From assembly GCA_021816935.1 (NCBI GenBank), contig JAKAWR010000001.1, positions 1-64,000 on the forward strand: 64,000 nt of DNA, given 5' to 3'. Below the pieces are notes generated by a model. The model was not told where the DNA came from. It saw nothing but the letters and a program-made list of their open reading frames with translations, and did not search any database. A program made the position numbers and the translations under genes. This DNA comes from Actinomycetes bacterium. Its GTDB lineage: Bacteria; Actinomycetota; Acidimicrobiia; Acidimicrobiales; JAMCPL01. Shown piece by piece: positions 50,998-59,599 of this stretch (position 1 is the stretch's first letter; each line of letters opens with the position of its first letter).

Positions 50998-52239
50998 ATG
51001 AACGACACAAGACGTAAGGGCGGGCTCAGCGCCCATCGGCGGATGACGCGGCAGGTACGGGTTGGCGACGTTACCATTGGTGGGGGAGCTCCGGTGTCGG
51101 TACAGTCGATGACGACGACGAAGACGGCTGATGTGGAGGGGACGCTTGCGCAGATCTACGAGCTTGCCGCGGCAGGGGCCGATATCGTCCGGTGCACCTG
51201 TAACGAGGAGGCGGCTGCGGAGGGGCTGGCCCAAATCGTGCCACGATCTCCAGTTCCGATCGTAGCGGATGTCCATTTCCATTACGAGATGGCGCTTGCA
51301 GCGATCGTTGCGGGCGTCGACGGCTTGCGTATCAACCCGGGCAACTTGAGGAAGGCTCACGAGGTGAGAATTGTGGCCTCTGAGGCGAAAGATCGAGGCC
51401 TGCCGATTCGCGTGGGGGTCAACGCAGGCTCGCTCCATCCGGACCTGATGAAGCGCTACGGTGGAGCGACCGCGGAGGCTCTTGTGGAGTCCGCCCGTAT
51501 CGAGCTGGAGTTGCTGGGTGAGGTTGGCTTCGAGGATGTGAAAATATCAGTGAAGGCTTCATCGGTGCCGTTGATGATCGACGCCTACCGGCTCGCTGCC
51601 GAGACATTCGACAACCCGCTTCACCTTGGCGTAACCGAGGCGGGGCCGCCTCCCGAGGGGATTGTCAAGGGTACCGCGGGCATAGGGACCCTGTTGGCAG
51701 AGGGCATCGGCGATACGATCCGGTACTCTTTGACTGCCGATCCTGTGGAAGAGGCCCGGGCTGGACGGACTCTGCTCGAATCCCTGCGGCTGCGTGAACG
51801 CAAGAACGTGGATCTGGTCGCGTGCCCATCCTGCGGGCGTGCGGAGGTCGACGTGATCGAGATCGCAAAGGCGGCCCGAGAAGAGCTGGGCAAGCGGTCG
51901 ATCCCGCTGCAGGTTGCCGTCATGGGCTGCGTGGTCAACGGCCCGGGTGAGGCGCGGGAGGCAGACCTGGGGATCGCGGCGGGTCGCCACCGGGGCCACC
52001 TTTTCATCAAGGGCAGGATAGTGAAGGTTGTGAAGGAGGATGAGATGGTAGAGGCGCTGGTCGACGAGGCTGAGAAGCTGATGGCGGAGGGGATCGAAGC
52101 CCGCCTGGCGGTAGCGGATGCTGGCGCTGAGGAGGCCGCTGCAGAGGACCGGCGTAGTCTCGTGGGCGAGCAGGGTGCCGATCCGAACCAAACCGGACAC
52201 CGGGTGGAGCTGATCCGGAAGTCGACGCGGCAGGACTAA
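50998..52239 (+). CDS. ispG: 4-hydroxy-3-methylbut-2-enyl diphosphate synthase (flavodoxin/ferredoxin)
   Basis: 413 residues. VSVQSMTTTKTADVEGTLAQI, PIVADVHFHYEMAL, LRINPGNL, the cluster cysteines in VACPSCGR and MGCVVNGPGEAREADLGIA identify IspG. It reduces MEcPP to HMBPP, the penultimate MEP-pathway step, using a [4Fe-4S] cluster. The last 45 residues are an extra charged tail. Follows rseP by 30 bp. Confidence 0.96.
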   Translation: MNDTRRKGGLSAHRRMTRQVRVGDVTIGGGAPVSVQSMTTTKTADVEGTLAQIYELAAAGADIVRCTCNEEAAAEGLAQIVPRSPVPIVADVHFHYEMALAAIVAGVDGLRINPGNLRKAHEVRIVASEAKDRGLPIRVGVNAGSLHPDLMKRYGGATAEALVESARIELELLGEVGFEDVKISVKASSVPLMIDAYRLAAETFDNPLHLGVTEAGPPPEGIVKGTAGIGTLLAEGIGDTIRYSLTADPVEEARAGRTLLESLRLRERKNVDLVACPSCGRAEVDVIEIAKAAREELGKRSIPLQVAVMGCVVNGPGEAREADLGIAAGRHRGHLFIKGRIVKVVKEDEMVEALVDEAEKLMAEGIEARLAVADAGAEEAAAEDRRSLVGEQGADPNQTGHRVELIRKSTRQD

Positions 52240-52252
52240 TCTGCTGAGACTC

Positions 52253-53371
52253 TTAACAGCCAGGTGCAGTCGCGGTCACGAGGAGCATGCCGTCCGTGAC
52301 CTGCTCGACGACCTTCCGGGCAGGTGAGCAGAGGGTGACCGAAGACAGAGCGTCTCCGTGGGCGGCGATGGAGACGGCGAGGGGTCCGGCGTTCGGCCAG
52401 GGAGAGGGTACCGGTACGCCGGGGGCAATCTCTGCCCACCAATCTGGATGATCGTGGTACCGCTCGGCAGCGTGCATTGCCCCGAAATAAAGCTCGATTG
52501 CCCGGTTGGAGATTGCAAGTGGTGTGGGGGACTGGCTCCAGGATGGTGCCGGGTTCCCGGTTAGCGTGAGGTGCCCGAGGAGAACCTCATTTGCCGAGAG
52601 ACTGATGTTCGTGGCTGCAAGTCCCGGGCTGATCGGTAGGAATGGCAAAGGGTTGGCCTGCCCCGGGGGTTGCGGCGGGTGAGGACCGCTCGCTCCGTTG
52701 GCCAGCGGGGAAGCGTGCGCCTGCCCGGCACCGGGGAGGAAGGCCGAATAGGTGATGCCCGTGTAGCGGGCCAAGACGACGTATCGGTCCGGGGTGAACC
52801 AGAGGGCATTCGTTGGGTAACACGTGTCGAGAATGAGCTCACCTGCAGGAAGGCTGGGCAGTTTCGCTCGGGGATGCGAAATCAGGTGCGAGGCGACCTC
52901 GTAATGGAGGGTCACGCACGGCATTGACCAGTTGACGATGTCGCCGGCATGAAGGTGGTCGATGTTGGTGAACCAGGTCACGTCGTGGGCGACCAATTCG
53001 CTCGAAGCCTTCGGTGCGGGCCACGGCGTGGACGGGTCATGCCCGATCGCTACGGCGAGGGCAGTATCGGACGTGCCGGCGAGAACGGGGGCAGTGAGCT
53101 GTATTGCCGGAACGCTGAGGACCCCGGCGGGTTTACGGCCAGCGGGCGGCACAAGGTTCCGGCTCAGCTCTGACGCGGGTGGGCAGAGGCGGGCGGCTTG
53201 TACTGGCGAGGCTGCGGCATCGCTGATCTGGCGTTCGGCGCGCTCTATCAAGCGGGTGCCTTCGACGGCTGACCTGTGATTCCACCAGATAGGGTAGGCC
53301 GCGCCTGCGATTGCCGCCGCGATCAGTACCACCCCGAGGACGCGCAGAGGAGGGATACGAAAAGGCGCCAC
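52253..53371 (-). CDS. Sortase family transpeptidase with C-terminal extension
   Basis: 372 residues. One N-terminal membrane helix (VLGVVLIAAAIAGAAYPIWW) is followed by a sortase barrel. LSVPAIQLTAPVLAGTSDTALAVAIGH is the class D/E-like first half; the catalytic His is in VAHDVTWF (about 128), the Cys in LILDTCYPTNALW (about 182) and the Arg in TPDRYVVLARY (about 194). Sortases cleave a C-terminal sorting motif and attach the protein to peptidoglycan or a pilin. About 150 residues after the barrel are unassigned (Pro/Ala/Gly-rich, then a beta-rich end). The GTG at 53371 lies within a hairpin; a later GTG is possible. Two secreted-protein genes lie just upstream on the same strand. Confidence 0.8.
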   Translation of the reverse strand: MAPFRIPPLRVLGVVLIAAAIAGAAYPIWWNHRSAVEGTRLIERAERQISDAAASPVQAARLCPPASELSRNLVPPAGRKPAGVLSVPAIQLTAPVLAGTSDTALAVAIGHDPSTPWPAPKASSELVAHDVTWFTNIDHLHAGDIVNWSMPCVTLHYEVASHLISHPRAKLPSLPAGELILDTCYPTNALWFTPDRYVVLARYTGITYSAFLPGAGQAHASPLANGASGPHPPQPPGQANPLPFLPISPGLAATNISLSANEVLLGHLTLTGNPAPSWSQSPTPLAISNRAIELYFGAMHAAERYHDHPDWWAEIAPGVPVPSPWPNAGPLAVSIAAHGDALSSVTLCSPARKVVEQVTDGMLLVTATAPGC

Positions 53372-53389
53372 CCGAAGGCGGCGCCTTTT
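53360..53389. terminator. Perfect 10-bp inverted repeat with T-runs on both strands
   Basis: AAAAGGCGCC (53360-53369), a 10-base loop, GGCGCCTTTT (53380-53389). The GC-rich stem ending in TTTT fits an intrinsic terminator for the secreted-protein gene that ends at 53464 on the minus strand. The sortase GTG lies at the edge of the loop. Confidence 0.6.
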
Positions 53390-53463
53390 CCTGAGATGCC
53401 TGGCCCGACTCTTGGGACCTACGTAAAGATAGGTTGCCGTAGTTACCAGCCTCCCGCGCGACG

Positions 53464-54405
53464 TCAGGCCCTGATCTTGCGCAGGCGCCTACCTCCGAAG
53501 CCGATCACGAGAGCGAGACCTGCAAGGCCCAGCAGGCCGTCGAGCAGCCACCAAGTCCAGCCCGACCAGGGCTTACCGGTCGAGGCGGAGGACGTTGAGG
53601 CACTGGAGGTCGACCCGGTCGACCCGGTCGACCCGGTGGTGCCAGTCGACCCGGTGGTGCCGGTGGTTGGCGTAGTCGTCGCCGGGCTGCCGGAGCTCGT
53701 GGAGGGCGAACCTGCCGTCGCGGTCGGGCTGGCTGGCGTAAGGGTGAACGGCAACGTCACGGCGGCTGTCGCGGTACCGGTAGTCGGTAACGCTCCCAAT
53801 AGGCCAGCCAGGGTTGAGCAGTTCGGATTGGCCTTGATGATGCCCTCGAACTGGCTCACGCTTTCGGAGATGCTGCCAGTGATGCTTCCCTTGCCACCGG
53901 TTTCAGTTCCGCTGAAACCGCTAATGGTCAGAGGTCCGATCGAACAGTTGCTGATGGCAAGAGGGGCTGTCAGGTTGATGACGATGTTGGCCGTCAGGCT
54001 CATCTTGGAGATTGCTCCGGCGTAGAAATACGCGTAGGCCGGCTGTGAGGGCTGGAGCGCTACGGTACCTTTCGCAGAGATGCCCATGAGGCTTGGATTA
54101 ACGACCGGGTTGAAGTTCATGCCGGTTGGCGGGAACTCAACATTTTGTCCGGAGCTGTCGGTAGCGGAGTAATACGTTCCATCAACGCTTCCTGACAATC
54201 CGGAGAAGGGGATCTTGGTGGTGCCGAAGGTGAGGGTGATCGAGCCGTTGGCCACCGCCATGCAGAACGCGCCGGCGCCTGAACAACTGGAGGCGGCCGC
54301 GGCCGTGCCGGGTGGTATGAGGGCGAGCGCCCCCGTAGCTACAAGGGCTCCCGTTGCCGATGCAAGGACGACAGCTCTTGCCGGCCTGCGAAGAACTCTG
54401 AACAT
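53464..54405 (-). CDS. Secreted protein with C-terminal membrane anchor; paralogue of the next gene's N-terminal module
   Basis: 313 residues. A signal peptide (ARAVVLASATGALVATGALA, cleavage near TAAAAS) is followed by a roughly 190-residue module with CSGAGAFCMAVANGSITLTF, GLSGSVDGTYYSAT, NPSLMGISAKGTVALQPSQP and ANIVINLTAPLAISNC. The module matches the start of the protein at 54742-57042 almost segment by segment. A Thr/Ser/Gly linker, partly encoded by 9-bp repeats, leads to a C-terminal helix (WWLLDGLLGLAGLALVIGFGG) and the tail RRLRKIRA, the layout of a sortase substrate, though no LPxTG is visible; STGKPW precedes the helix. No known family recognised. GAGGAG precedes ATG 54405. Confidence 0.7.
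   Translation of the reverse strand: MFRVLRRPARAVVLASATGALVATGALALIPPGTAAAASSCSGAGAFCMAVANGSITLTFGTTKIPFSGLSGSVDGTYYSATDSSGQNVEFPPTGMNFNPVVNPSLMGISAKGTVALQPSQPAYAYFYAGAISKMSLTANIVINLTAPLAISNCSIGPLTISGFSGTETGGKGSITGSISESVSQFEGIIKANPNCSTLAGLLGALPTTGTATAAVTLPFTLTPASPTATAGSPSTSSGSPATTTPTTGTTGSTGTTGSTGSTGSTSSASTSSASTGKPWSGWTWWLLDGLLGLAGLALVIGFGGRRLRKIRA
53609..53662. repeat. 9-bp tandem repeat (GTCGACCCG and variants)
   Basis: Three exact GTCGACCCG copies from 53609, then alternation with GTGGTGCCA/G units to 53662. They encode the Gly-Ser-Thr/Gly-Thr-Thr linker before the C-terminal helix of the secreted protein. Confidence 0.85.
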
Positions 54406-54741
54406 AACCAACGTCTCCTCTCGTTTGCAAGGTACCCTCACCTTGACAAGGTATCCCTTTGTAGCCAAGCCTGAGCAATACGATGCTGCAGGTGGCCCGT
54501 TCAGCAACCTTAGTGGCCTGCAGATGCCTGCCACGGTCGCTGCGGATCACGGAGGCGGTCTGCGGAACTCACAGATAAGGACCATTGAGGGTGGCCCCAC
54601 AGGGAGTATGCCCGATGCCTCGATATCCGCAGTAGCCGCAACAAGCTGTAGCCGCAAGATTACAAGATTGCATTTTAGCACCTGGGGGTGCAGAAGTCAA
54701 GATGGGCCGCCATGTTGCCGATGGGGAGGGCGGCGTCAGGA
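54406..54741. other. 336-bp gap between the two secreted-protein genes, with a minus-strand promoter
   Basis: No gene supported. Near its left end, AAGGTA at 54429-54434 (minus-strand TACCTT) is a plausible -10 giving a leader of about 17 bases that carries GAGGAG before ATG 54405. A second TACCTT lies 20 bases further upstream. The hairpin GCACC-TGGG-GGTGC near 54680 and the direct repeats GTAGCCGCAA near 54630-54655 are noted. I see no clear terminator for the gene ending at 54742. Confidence 0.4.
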
Positions 54742-57042
54742 TCAGGAGTACCAGCCGACCACGTCGATGATCACATCCGCCGGGGCCGACACGAACATGT
54801 CCATCTGGCCGGAGCCGTTGAGGCCGGAGACGACCATGTTCGGGATGACCTGGCCTTTTGACCAGTTGACGTTAGATGTGGATGGTTGGGTTGTGCCAGC
54901 AGGCCAGGCGGTAAGGTAGCCGCTGCCAGCGACGGTGTCCGCGACGGTGATGTTCGCGACGACGATCTTGGCGTTCGACGGTATCGCTCCGATATTGCCC
55001 ACGGCGACCGTGGTAGTCGAGCCCTTCGCAGGCATGGTGCCGCCGTTGCCACACGCTCCGCTGACTCCGGCGGTCACGTCGCCGGTGCCGCCGACGGCCG
55101 CCACCGAGCGCGTATCGCATATCCGCATGGGCGAAGAGGGGTTGAATGCCTCGCCGGTCGCAGCGAAATAGCCGTTTATATCGACGATAACGTTGACGGC
55201 GGCGCCGGCCGAGTTGAAGATGTCGATCGCGCCATCGCTTGGGATGCTGACCGTCACGCTGTTTGCCGAGGCGGGTTCGCGTACGAAGTTCACGTTCGAC
55301 GTGGAAGGCCGGGGTTCGCCATCGGGCCAGACGGTGAGGTATCCGCTCGAAGCGGGCGAGGCGGCCGTCACCACGAGGCTGGCCGCGTCAATCCCGGAGT
55401 TGGGGATGCTTCCCACGCCTGCGACCTGAACTTTGACAGTACTGTTATGGCCGGGCGCAGCGACATGGGCATTTGCTGACGGGATCTTTTCGCCCGCGCA
55501 GAAGGATAGCGTGGAGTTCGCGCAACGTGTGTCGAGTATGCGCTCGGGTGCCGAGAGCGGATTCAGCTTCGTGGGCTGTGGAGTTGATGGCGCGTAGTAT
55601 CCCTCCACATCCACGATGAGGTCGACGTCACTGGCCGAGGAGTAGATCGCGATCTGGCCGCCTTCTCCCAGGGCTACGGTGACCAGGTTGGGAACCACGT
55701 CGCCGGGGACGTAGTTGAGGCTGGAGGCTGTCGGCGGATTGGTGCCGTAGGGGTAGATCGTGAGGAAACCGGCAGGGGATTCGGGACTGGCCGCAGCAGT
55801 CACGTTGAGGACCACCGACTGAGCGTTCGTCGGCACGGAGTCGGTCCCCGAGCCGGTGCCACCGACAGCGACCTCGAGCGAGGTACCGCTGCCGGGAGAA
55901 AGGAGCATGAGGTTGGGCGTGGGGAGTTGCGAGCAGTAACCGGAGGGGAGAGCGGATGCCCCGAGAGCGCATCTCGTGTCGAGGATTCGGTAGGGGGTAA
56001 CGGGCGTATAGGGGATGTCGGTCGAGGTGTACACGAAGCCACCAGCGGGATTAGGAGCGCCAGAAGTGGTGACAGTCACGGGGACGGTCCCGGGCGAACT
56101 TGCCGGGGGAACGGTTGCGGTGACCTCTGTTGGCGATACCTGCGTGACGCCTGTCGCCGGTACCGTGCCGAAGTCGACGACCTTGGCACCTGAAAGGACC
56201 GAGCTGGGACCGCTGATGGTCACGACACCGCCGCCGGATGCCGGTGAGGAGTCCGGCGAGATGGAGGGGGACGTGGAAGAAGGTGTTGCCGGCGTGCCCT
56301 GGATCGGGCTGGGACTCGACGGGCTCAACGTAAACGGAAGTTTGATCGTCGCGGTCCCCGTACCACTGGATGGCAGCCCGCTGATGAGACCGGCAAGGGT
56401 TGGGCACGCCTTCTCGACCTCGGTTTCAAAGGTGGAAGCAGCTTCACTAATAGTGGAGTCAAGGGTACCGGTTCCGCCCGAAACCGTTGCTGCCATGCCT
56501 GTGATCGATTCGGGTATCGCGCAGTTCGTGATCTGGATTGGTGCTGTCGTGTTGACGACGATGTTCGTGTTGAGGGTGAAGCCGGATATGGTTCCGGTGC
56601 CCGCGTTGAACGTTGCAAGCGCAGGCGTAGTCGGCTGGAGTGTGACCGTTCCCGTCACGGGGATTCCCATGAGGGACGGGTTCTTGATCGCCGGGAAGTT
56701 CATCCCCGAGATCGGGAACTCGAGGTTCTGCCCGTCGGCATTCGTATTGGAGTAGTAAAGGCCGTCAATATTGCCGCCAAGGCCGGTAAATGGGATGCTC
56801 AGGCTGCCGAACGTGATCACGATGGAGCCATTGGTCGAGGCGATGCAGAAGTCGCCGGGCTGGCTGCAGGCCGTCGATGCGCCGGCTGCCATGGCAGTTG
56901 GGCTCACCACCGTTGCCAGCAGTACGGGAGCCGCCAATGCCAGAGCGACGAGCACCACTGCCCCGGCGCTCACGCACCATTTGACGGTGGTTGCCGCAAG
57001 AGCGGGTATCGAGCGGATTGTACGGATAACACGGTTGCCCAT
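54742..57042 (-). CDS. Large secreted protein: N-terminal paralogous module, IPT-like domain, three RILDTR-type repeats
   Basis: 766 residues from ATG 57042, which has AAGGAGG upstream. A long signal peptide (about 1-53) is followed by the module shared with the neighbouring protein (CSQPGDFCIASTNGSIVITF, GLGGNIDGLYYSNT, NPSLMGIPVTGTVTLQPTTP). Next is an IPT/TIG-like domain (VVTISGPSSVLSGAKVVDFG). Three repeats of about 125 residues follow, each with an R-I-x-DTR start, VVLNVTAA, GFLTIYP or YLTVWP, a SNVNF line and a final VDVxGYY motif. Such repeats are frequent in secreted actinobacterial proteins and probably form beta-propeller or beta-sandwich surface units. No C-terminal anchor. Function unknown; surface structure or adhesion is a guess. 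Confidence 0.78.
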   Translation of the reverse strand: MGNRVIRTIRSIPALAATTVKWCVSAGAVVLVALALAAPVLLATVVSPTAMAAGASTACSQPGDFCIASTNGSIVITFGSLSIPFTGLGGNIDGLYYSNTNADGQNLEFPISGMNFPAIKNPSLMGIPVTGTVTLQPTTPALATFNAGTGTISGFTLNTNIVVNTTAPIQITNCAIPESITGMAATVSGGTGTLDSTISEAASTFETEVEKACPTLAGLISGLPSSGTGTATIKLPFTLSPSSPSPIQGTPATPSSTSPSISPDSSPASGGGVVTISGPSSVLSGAKVVDFGTVPATGVTQVSPTEVTATVPPASSPGTVPVTVTTSGAPNPAGGFVYTSTDIPYTPVTPYRILDTRCALGASALPSGYCSQLPTPNLMLLSPGSGTSLEVAVGGTGSGTDSVPTNAQSVVLNVTAAASPESPAGFLTIYPYGTNPPTASSLNYVPGDVVPNLVTVALGEGGQIAIYSSASDVDLIVDVEGYYAPSTPQPTKLNPLSAPERILDTRCANSTLSFCAGEKIPSANAHVAAPGHNSTVKVQVAGVGSIPNSGIDAASLVVTAASPASSGYLTVWPDGEPRPSTSNVNFVREPASANSVTVSIPSDGAIDIFNSAGAAVNVIVDINGYFAATGEAFNPSSPMRICDTRSVAAVGGTGDVTAGVSGACGNGGTMPAKGSTTTVAVGNIGAIPSNAKIVVANITVADTVAGSGYLTAWPAGTTQPSTSNVNWSKGQVIPNMVVSGLNGSGQMDMFVSAPADVIIDVVGWYS

Positions 57043-57517
57043 GACGCCTCCTTGACTTATCGGCTGATGCTCCTTGCCACGTCCGGGGGCACTGCTGCGG
57101 TCCCAACCGAGGATGCCCCATTGCGACAAGATAACTACTTGCTGCGGATACAGCGACGAAAGATAGCGCATGGATGACACCGTGTCAAACCGAGCCGGGC
57201 GGTAGGCAAACTGCCCGAGGGCCGAAGGCAGGAGAGGGATCCTCGGGTCCGAAGCCTGCTCTCGGAGAGGCAGTGGTATGGTAAGATCGAACTGCCGGGA
57301 AGGCTGGACGGCAACGGTCGGCACGGCTTGGTGGCACAGGCGGCTGCTGCCGCTGCAGCGAAGGCCGGACCGGCGGTGTTGGAGCGTGGGTTGGTACCCA
57401 CGCTTATTTTGTGGACGGAGCAGGATGACTGGGAAGGTTCGAACGGTCGGGCGGAGCCGATCGCGTGTGGATAGGCGCGACGAGAGCGGGAGTGCCGGAC
57501 GAGAGAATGGAGAAGCG
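57043..57517. promoter_or_regulatory. Divergent region: secreted-protein promoter and rimP leader
   Basis: 475 bp between divergent genes. On the minus strand, TATCTT around 57130 may serve the secreted-protein gene. On the plus strand TAAGAT at 57282-57287 is a good -10 (no clear -35), giving the rimP operon a leader of more than 200 bases to ATG 57518 that contains the terminator-like hairpin listed separately. A reading frame in phase with rimP extends back to 57278, but its composition does not suggest a protein. Confidence 0.4.
57383..57410 (+). terminator. Intrinsic-terminator-like hairpin in the rimP leader (possible attenuator)
   Basis: AGCGTGGGT and ACCCACGCT form a perfect 9-bp stem around loop TGGT (57383-57404), followed by TATTTT. 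Lying between the predicted promoter and rimP, it could attenuate the rimP-nusA-infB operon. NusA, encoded in the same operon, promotes hairpin-dependent pausing and termination, so feedback is plausible. Confidence 0.55.
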
Positions 57518-58297
57518 ATGGCGAGATTTGCGACGGCCGTCGCCGACGCGCTCGCGCCCGAAGGAATCGAGTTGTACGGCATCGAGATGGAACGGGGATT
57601 GTGTAGGGTCACTGTACAGCGGGCAGGTGGTTTGGATCTCGGGGCGATTGAGCGGGCCAGCAGGGTGATATCGCCGATGCTCGATGGAGAGGAATGGCCT
57701 GATGACGCTTCCTACGTACTGGAGGTGTCGAGCCCCGGACTGGAGCGGCCAGTACGGAACGCTCTGGAAGCTTCGAGGTCTATTGGAGAGATGGTAAGTG
57801 TTGTGGTCTCCGAGGAATCCGAGGCGGCCGTCAACAGGTTTTTCGCCGATGGGCGCTTGAAGGGCCGGCTGGTTGCGACTGACGGCGACCGGGTTCAGAT
57901 TCAGCTGATGGAAGGGGCGGTTGCCGGGCGGGAGCGCGGTGCGAGGGTAAAGCGTGGTCGCTCGGTAGGGCTGGACGTGGGAGCAGGACAGGGTTCGACA
58001 GGTGACCAGCTCGCACCCGCGAAGAGGGGTGCAATGCCGGAGGAGGGTGTGGCTGGGAGACGGGCAGCGAGGAGGGACGCCGCAGTTGGAGGCGAGGCGG
58101 GAGTGGGAGGAGAGACGGGGGAAGAGAGCGCCGGATCGGAGGAGGTGGATCGGTTTGTCTGGATCTCGTTTCGGGAGATTGTGCGGATGCGGACGCTGTT
58201 CGAATGGGGAGCGTCCGGCATTTCCGGCAACCGGCGAGGACCCGCGAGGCTCGAGCCGCCTGCGGGGGTGACGGTTGAGGCTGGGACTCGTAGATAG
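57518..58297 (+). CDS. rimP: Ribosome maturation factor RimP with internal insertion
   Basis: 259 residues; RimP is usually 150-180. The N-terminal domain (PEGIELYGIEMERG, LEVSSPGLERPV) and start of the SH3-like domain (LKGRLVATDGDRVQIQL) are clear. A roughly 80-residue Arg/Gly/Glu insertion separates them from the final strand (FVWISFREIVRMR), so it splits the C-terminal barrel. RimP assists 30S assembly. ATG 57518 has GGAG; an in-frame ATG at 57425 would add 31 residues. Confidence 0.9.
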   Translation: MARFATAVADALAPEGIELYGIEMERGLCRVTVQRAGGLDLGAIERASRVISPMLDGEEWPDDASYVLEVSSPGLERPVRNALEASRSIGEMVSVVVSEESEAAVNRFFADGRLKGRLVATDGDRVQIQLMEGAVAGRERGARVKRGRSVGLDVGAGQGSTGDQLAPAKRGAMPEEGVAGRRAARRDAAVGGEAGVGGETGEESAGSEEVDRFVWISFREIVRMRTLFEWGASGISGNRRGPARLEPPAGVTVEAGTRR

Positions 58298-58313
58298 CGG
58301 AGGCCAAGGCGTA

Positions 58314-59597
58314 ATGAGCGGTATGAACTTCGAGTTGATGGATGCCCTGGGTCAGCTGGCGCGCGAGAAGGGGATGCCTGTCGAGACTATTCTCGAGGCG
58401 TTGGCGAATGCGCTGGTAGCGGCCTACAAGAGACGACCGGGATCCGCTGAGGAAGCTGTTGTCACCATCGATTCCGAGACCGGTGAGATTAGAGTCTACG
58501 GCCAAGAGCTTGACGATGAAGGGAACGTCGTACGTGAGTGGGATGATACTCCTCGCGATTTCGGCCGGATCGCCGCTCAGACGGCCAAGCAGGTCATCAC
58601 GCAGCGCATACGGGAGGTGGAGAGAGAGCAGAAGTACGAAGAGTATGCCGGACGTGAGGGGGACATAGCCACGGGCATCGTTCAGCAGAGTGACAACAGG
58701 TTTACCCTACTGGACTTGGGCAAGGTGGAGGCGCTTCTTCCACAGGCGGAGCAGGTGCCCTTTGAGCGCTATGAGCAGGGAGGGAGGCTCAAGGCTTACA
58801 TCGTGGAGGTGAGAAAGACCGTAAAAGGGCCTCAAATCGTAGTCTCGAGGACGCACCCCGGACTGGTAAAGAGACTTCTGGAGCTCGAGGTGCCGGAGGT
58901 GTCCTCTGGGATTGTCGAGATCCGGGCCATGGCAAGGGAGCCCGGGCACAGGACGAAGATAGCCGTGTCGTCCAACGACCCGAATGTCGAAGCCGTCGGT
59001 GCGTGCGTAGGCGCACGTGGAGCGCGGGTCAGGATGATCACAAACGAGCTTCACGGGGAGCGGATCGATGTGGTGCCCTACAGCGACGACATGGAGCAGT
59101 TCGTCGAGGCGGCTCTGCAACCTGCCCGCGTGAAGGAGGTCCGGTTGGACGAACGTTCGGGGATTGCACTCGTAGTGGTGAGCGATCACCAGCTTTCACT
59201 GGCAATTGGTAAGGATGGGCAGAACGCAAGGTTGGCCGGCCATCTGACGGGCTGGGATGTCCAGGTGCGGAGCGAGTCCGAAGGCGATTGGGCTGACGGA
59301 GAATGGGTTGTCAATGAGGCGGGGGAGCAAGAGTGGCGGTCTGCGGACGGTAAGGTCGTTCTCTCGGCAGAAGAGTATAACAGGGCGGCCGCGGCGGACA
59401 CGATAGTTCCCGAGGTGGCAGAGGGTGCCCTGGAAGGGGAGCTGTCCTCGGCGGGACCTGCTTCCGGGGGGGACCCTGGCGCGCTGGAGGTGGATAGCGG
59501 ATCCGCCACGGAACCGCCCACCATGGTTGGTGGCGAGGCTCCCGAGAGCACTGTGGGCTACGAAGCCGGCGCTACTGCGCCGGTAGAGGCCGGCTAG
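58314..59597 (+). CDS. nusA: Transcription termination/antitermination factor NusA
   Basis: 427 residues. The N-terminal RNAP-binding domain (LVAAYKRRPGSAEEAVVTID), S1 domain (GIVQQSDNRFTLLDLGKVEALLP), KH1 (REPGHRTKIAVSSNDPNVEA, VGACVGARGARVRMI) and KH2 (LSLAIGKDGQNARLAGHLTGW) are in order. The acidic C-terminal repeats of gammaproteobacterial NusA are replaced by an acidic Gly/Ala-rich tail. It controls pausing, termination and rRNA antitermination. ATG 58314 has AAGG upstream; an in-frame TTG at 58275 overlaps rimP. Confidence 0.95.
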   Translation: MSGMNFELMDALGQLAREKGMPVETILEALANALVAAYKRRPGSAEEAVVTIDSETGEIRVYGQELDDEGNVVREWDDTPRDFGRIAAQTAKQVITQRIREVEREQKYEEYAGREGDIATGIVQQSDNRFTLLDLGKVEALLPQAEQVPFERYEQGGRLKAYIVEVRKTVKGPQIVVSRTHPGLVKRLLELEVPEVSSGIVEIRAMAREPGHRTKIAVSSNDPNVEAVGACVGARGARVRMITNELHGERIDVVPYSDDMEQFVEAALQPARVKEVRLDERSGIALVVVSDHQLSLAIGKDGQNARLAGHLTGWDVQVRSESEGDWADGEWVVNEAGEQEWRSADGKVVLSAEEYNRAAAADTIVPEVAEGALEGELSSAGPASGGDPGALEVDSGSATEPPTMVGGEAPESTVGYEAGATAPVEAG

Positions 59598-59599
59598 TC

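Noticed and set aside
57278-57517. N-terminal extension of rimP to 57278
   Set aside because: Would translate through the terminator-like hairpin and promoter; Trp/Arg/Cys-rich composition is not protein-like here.
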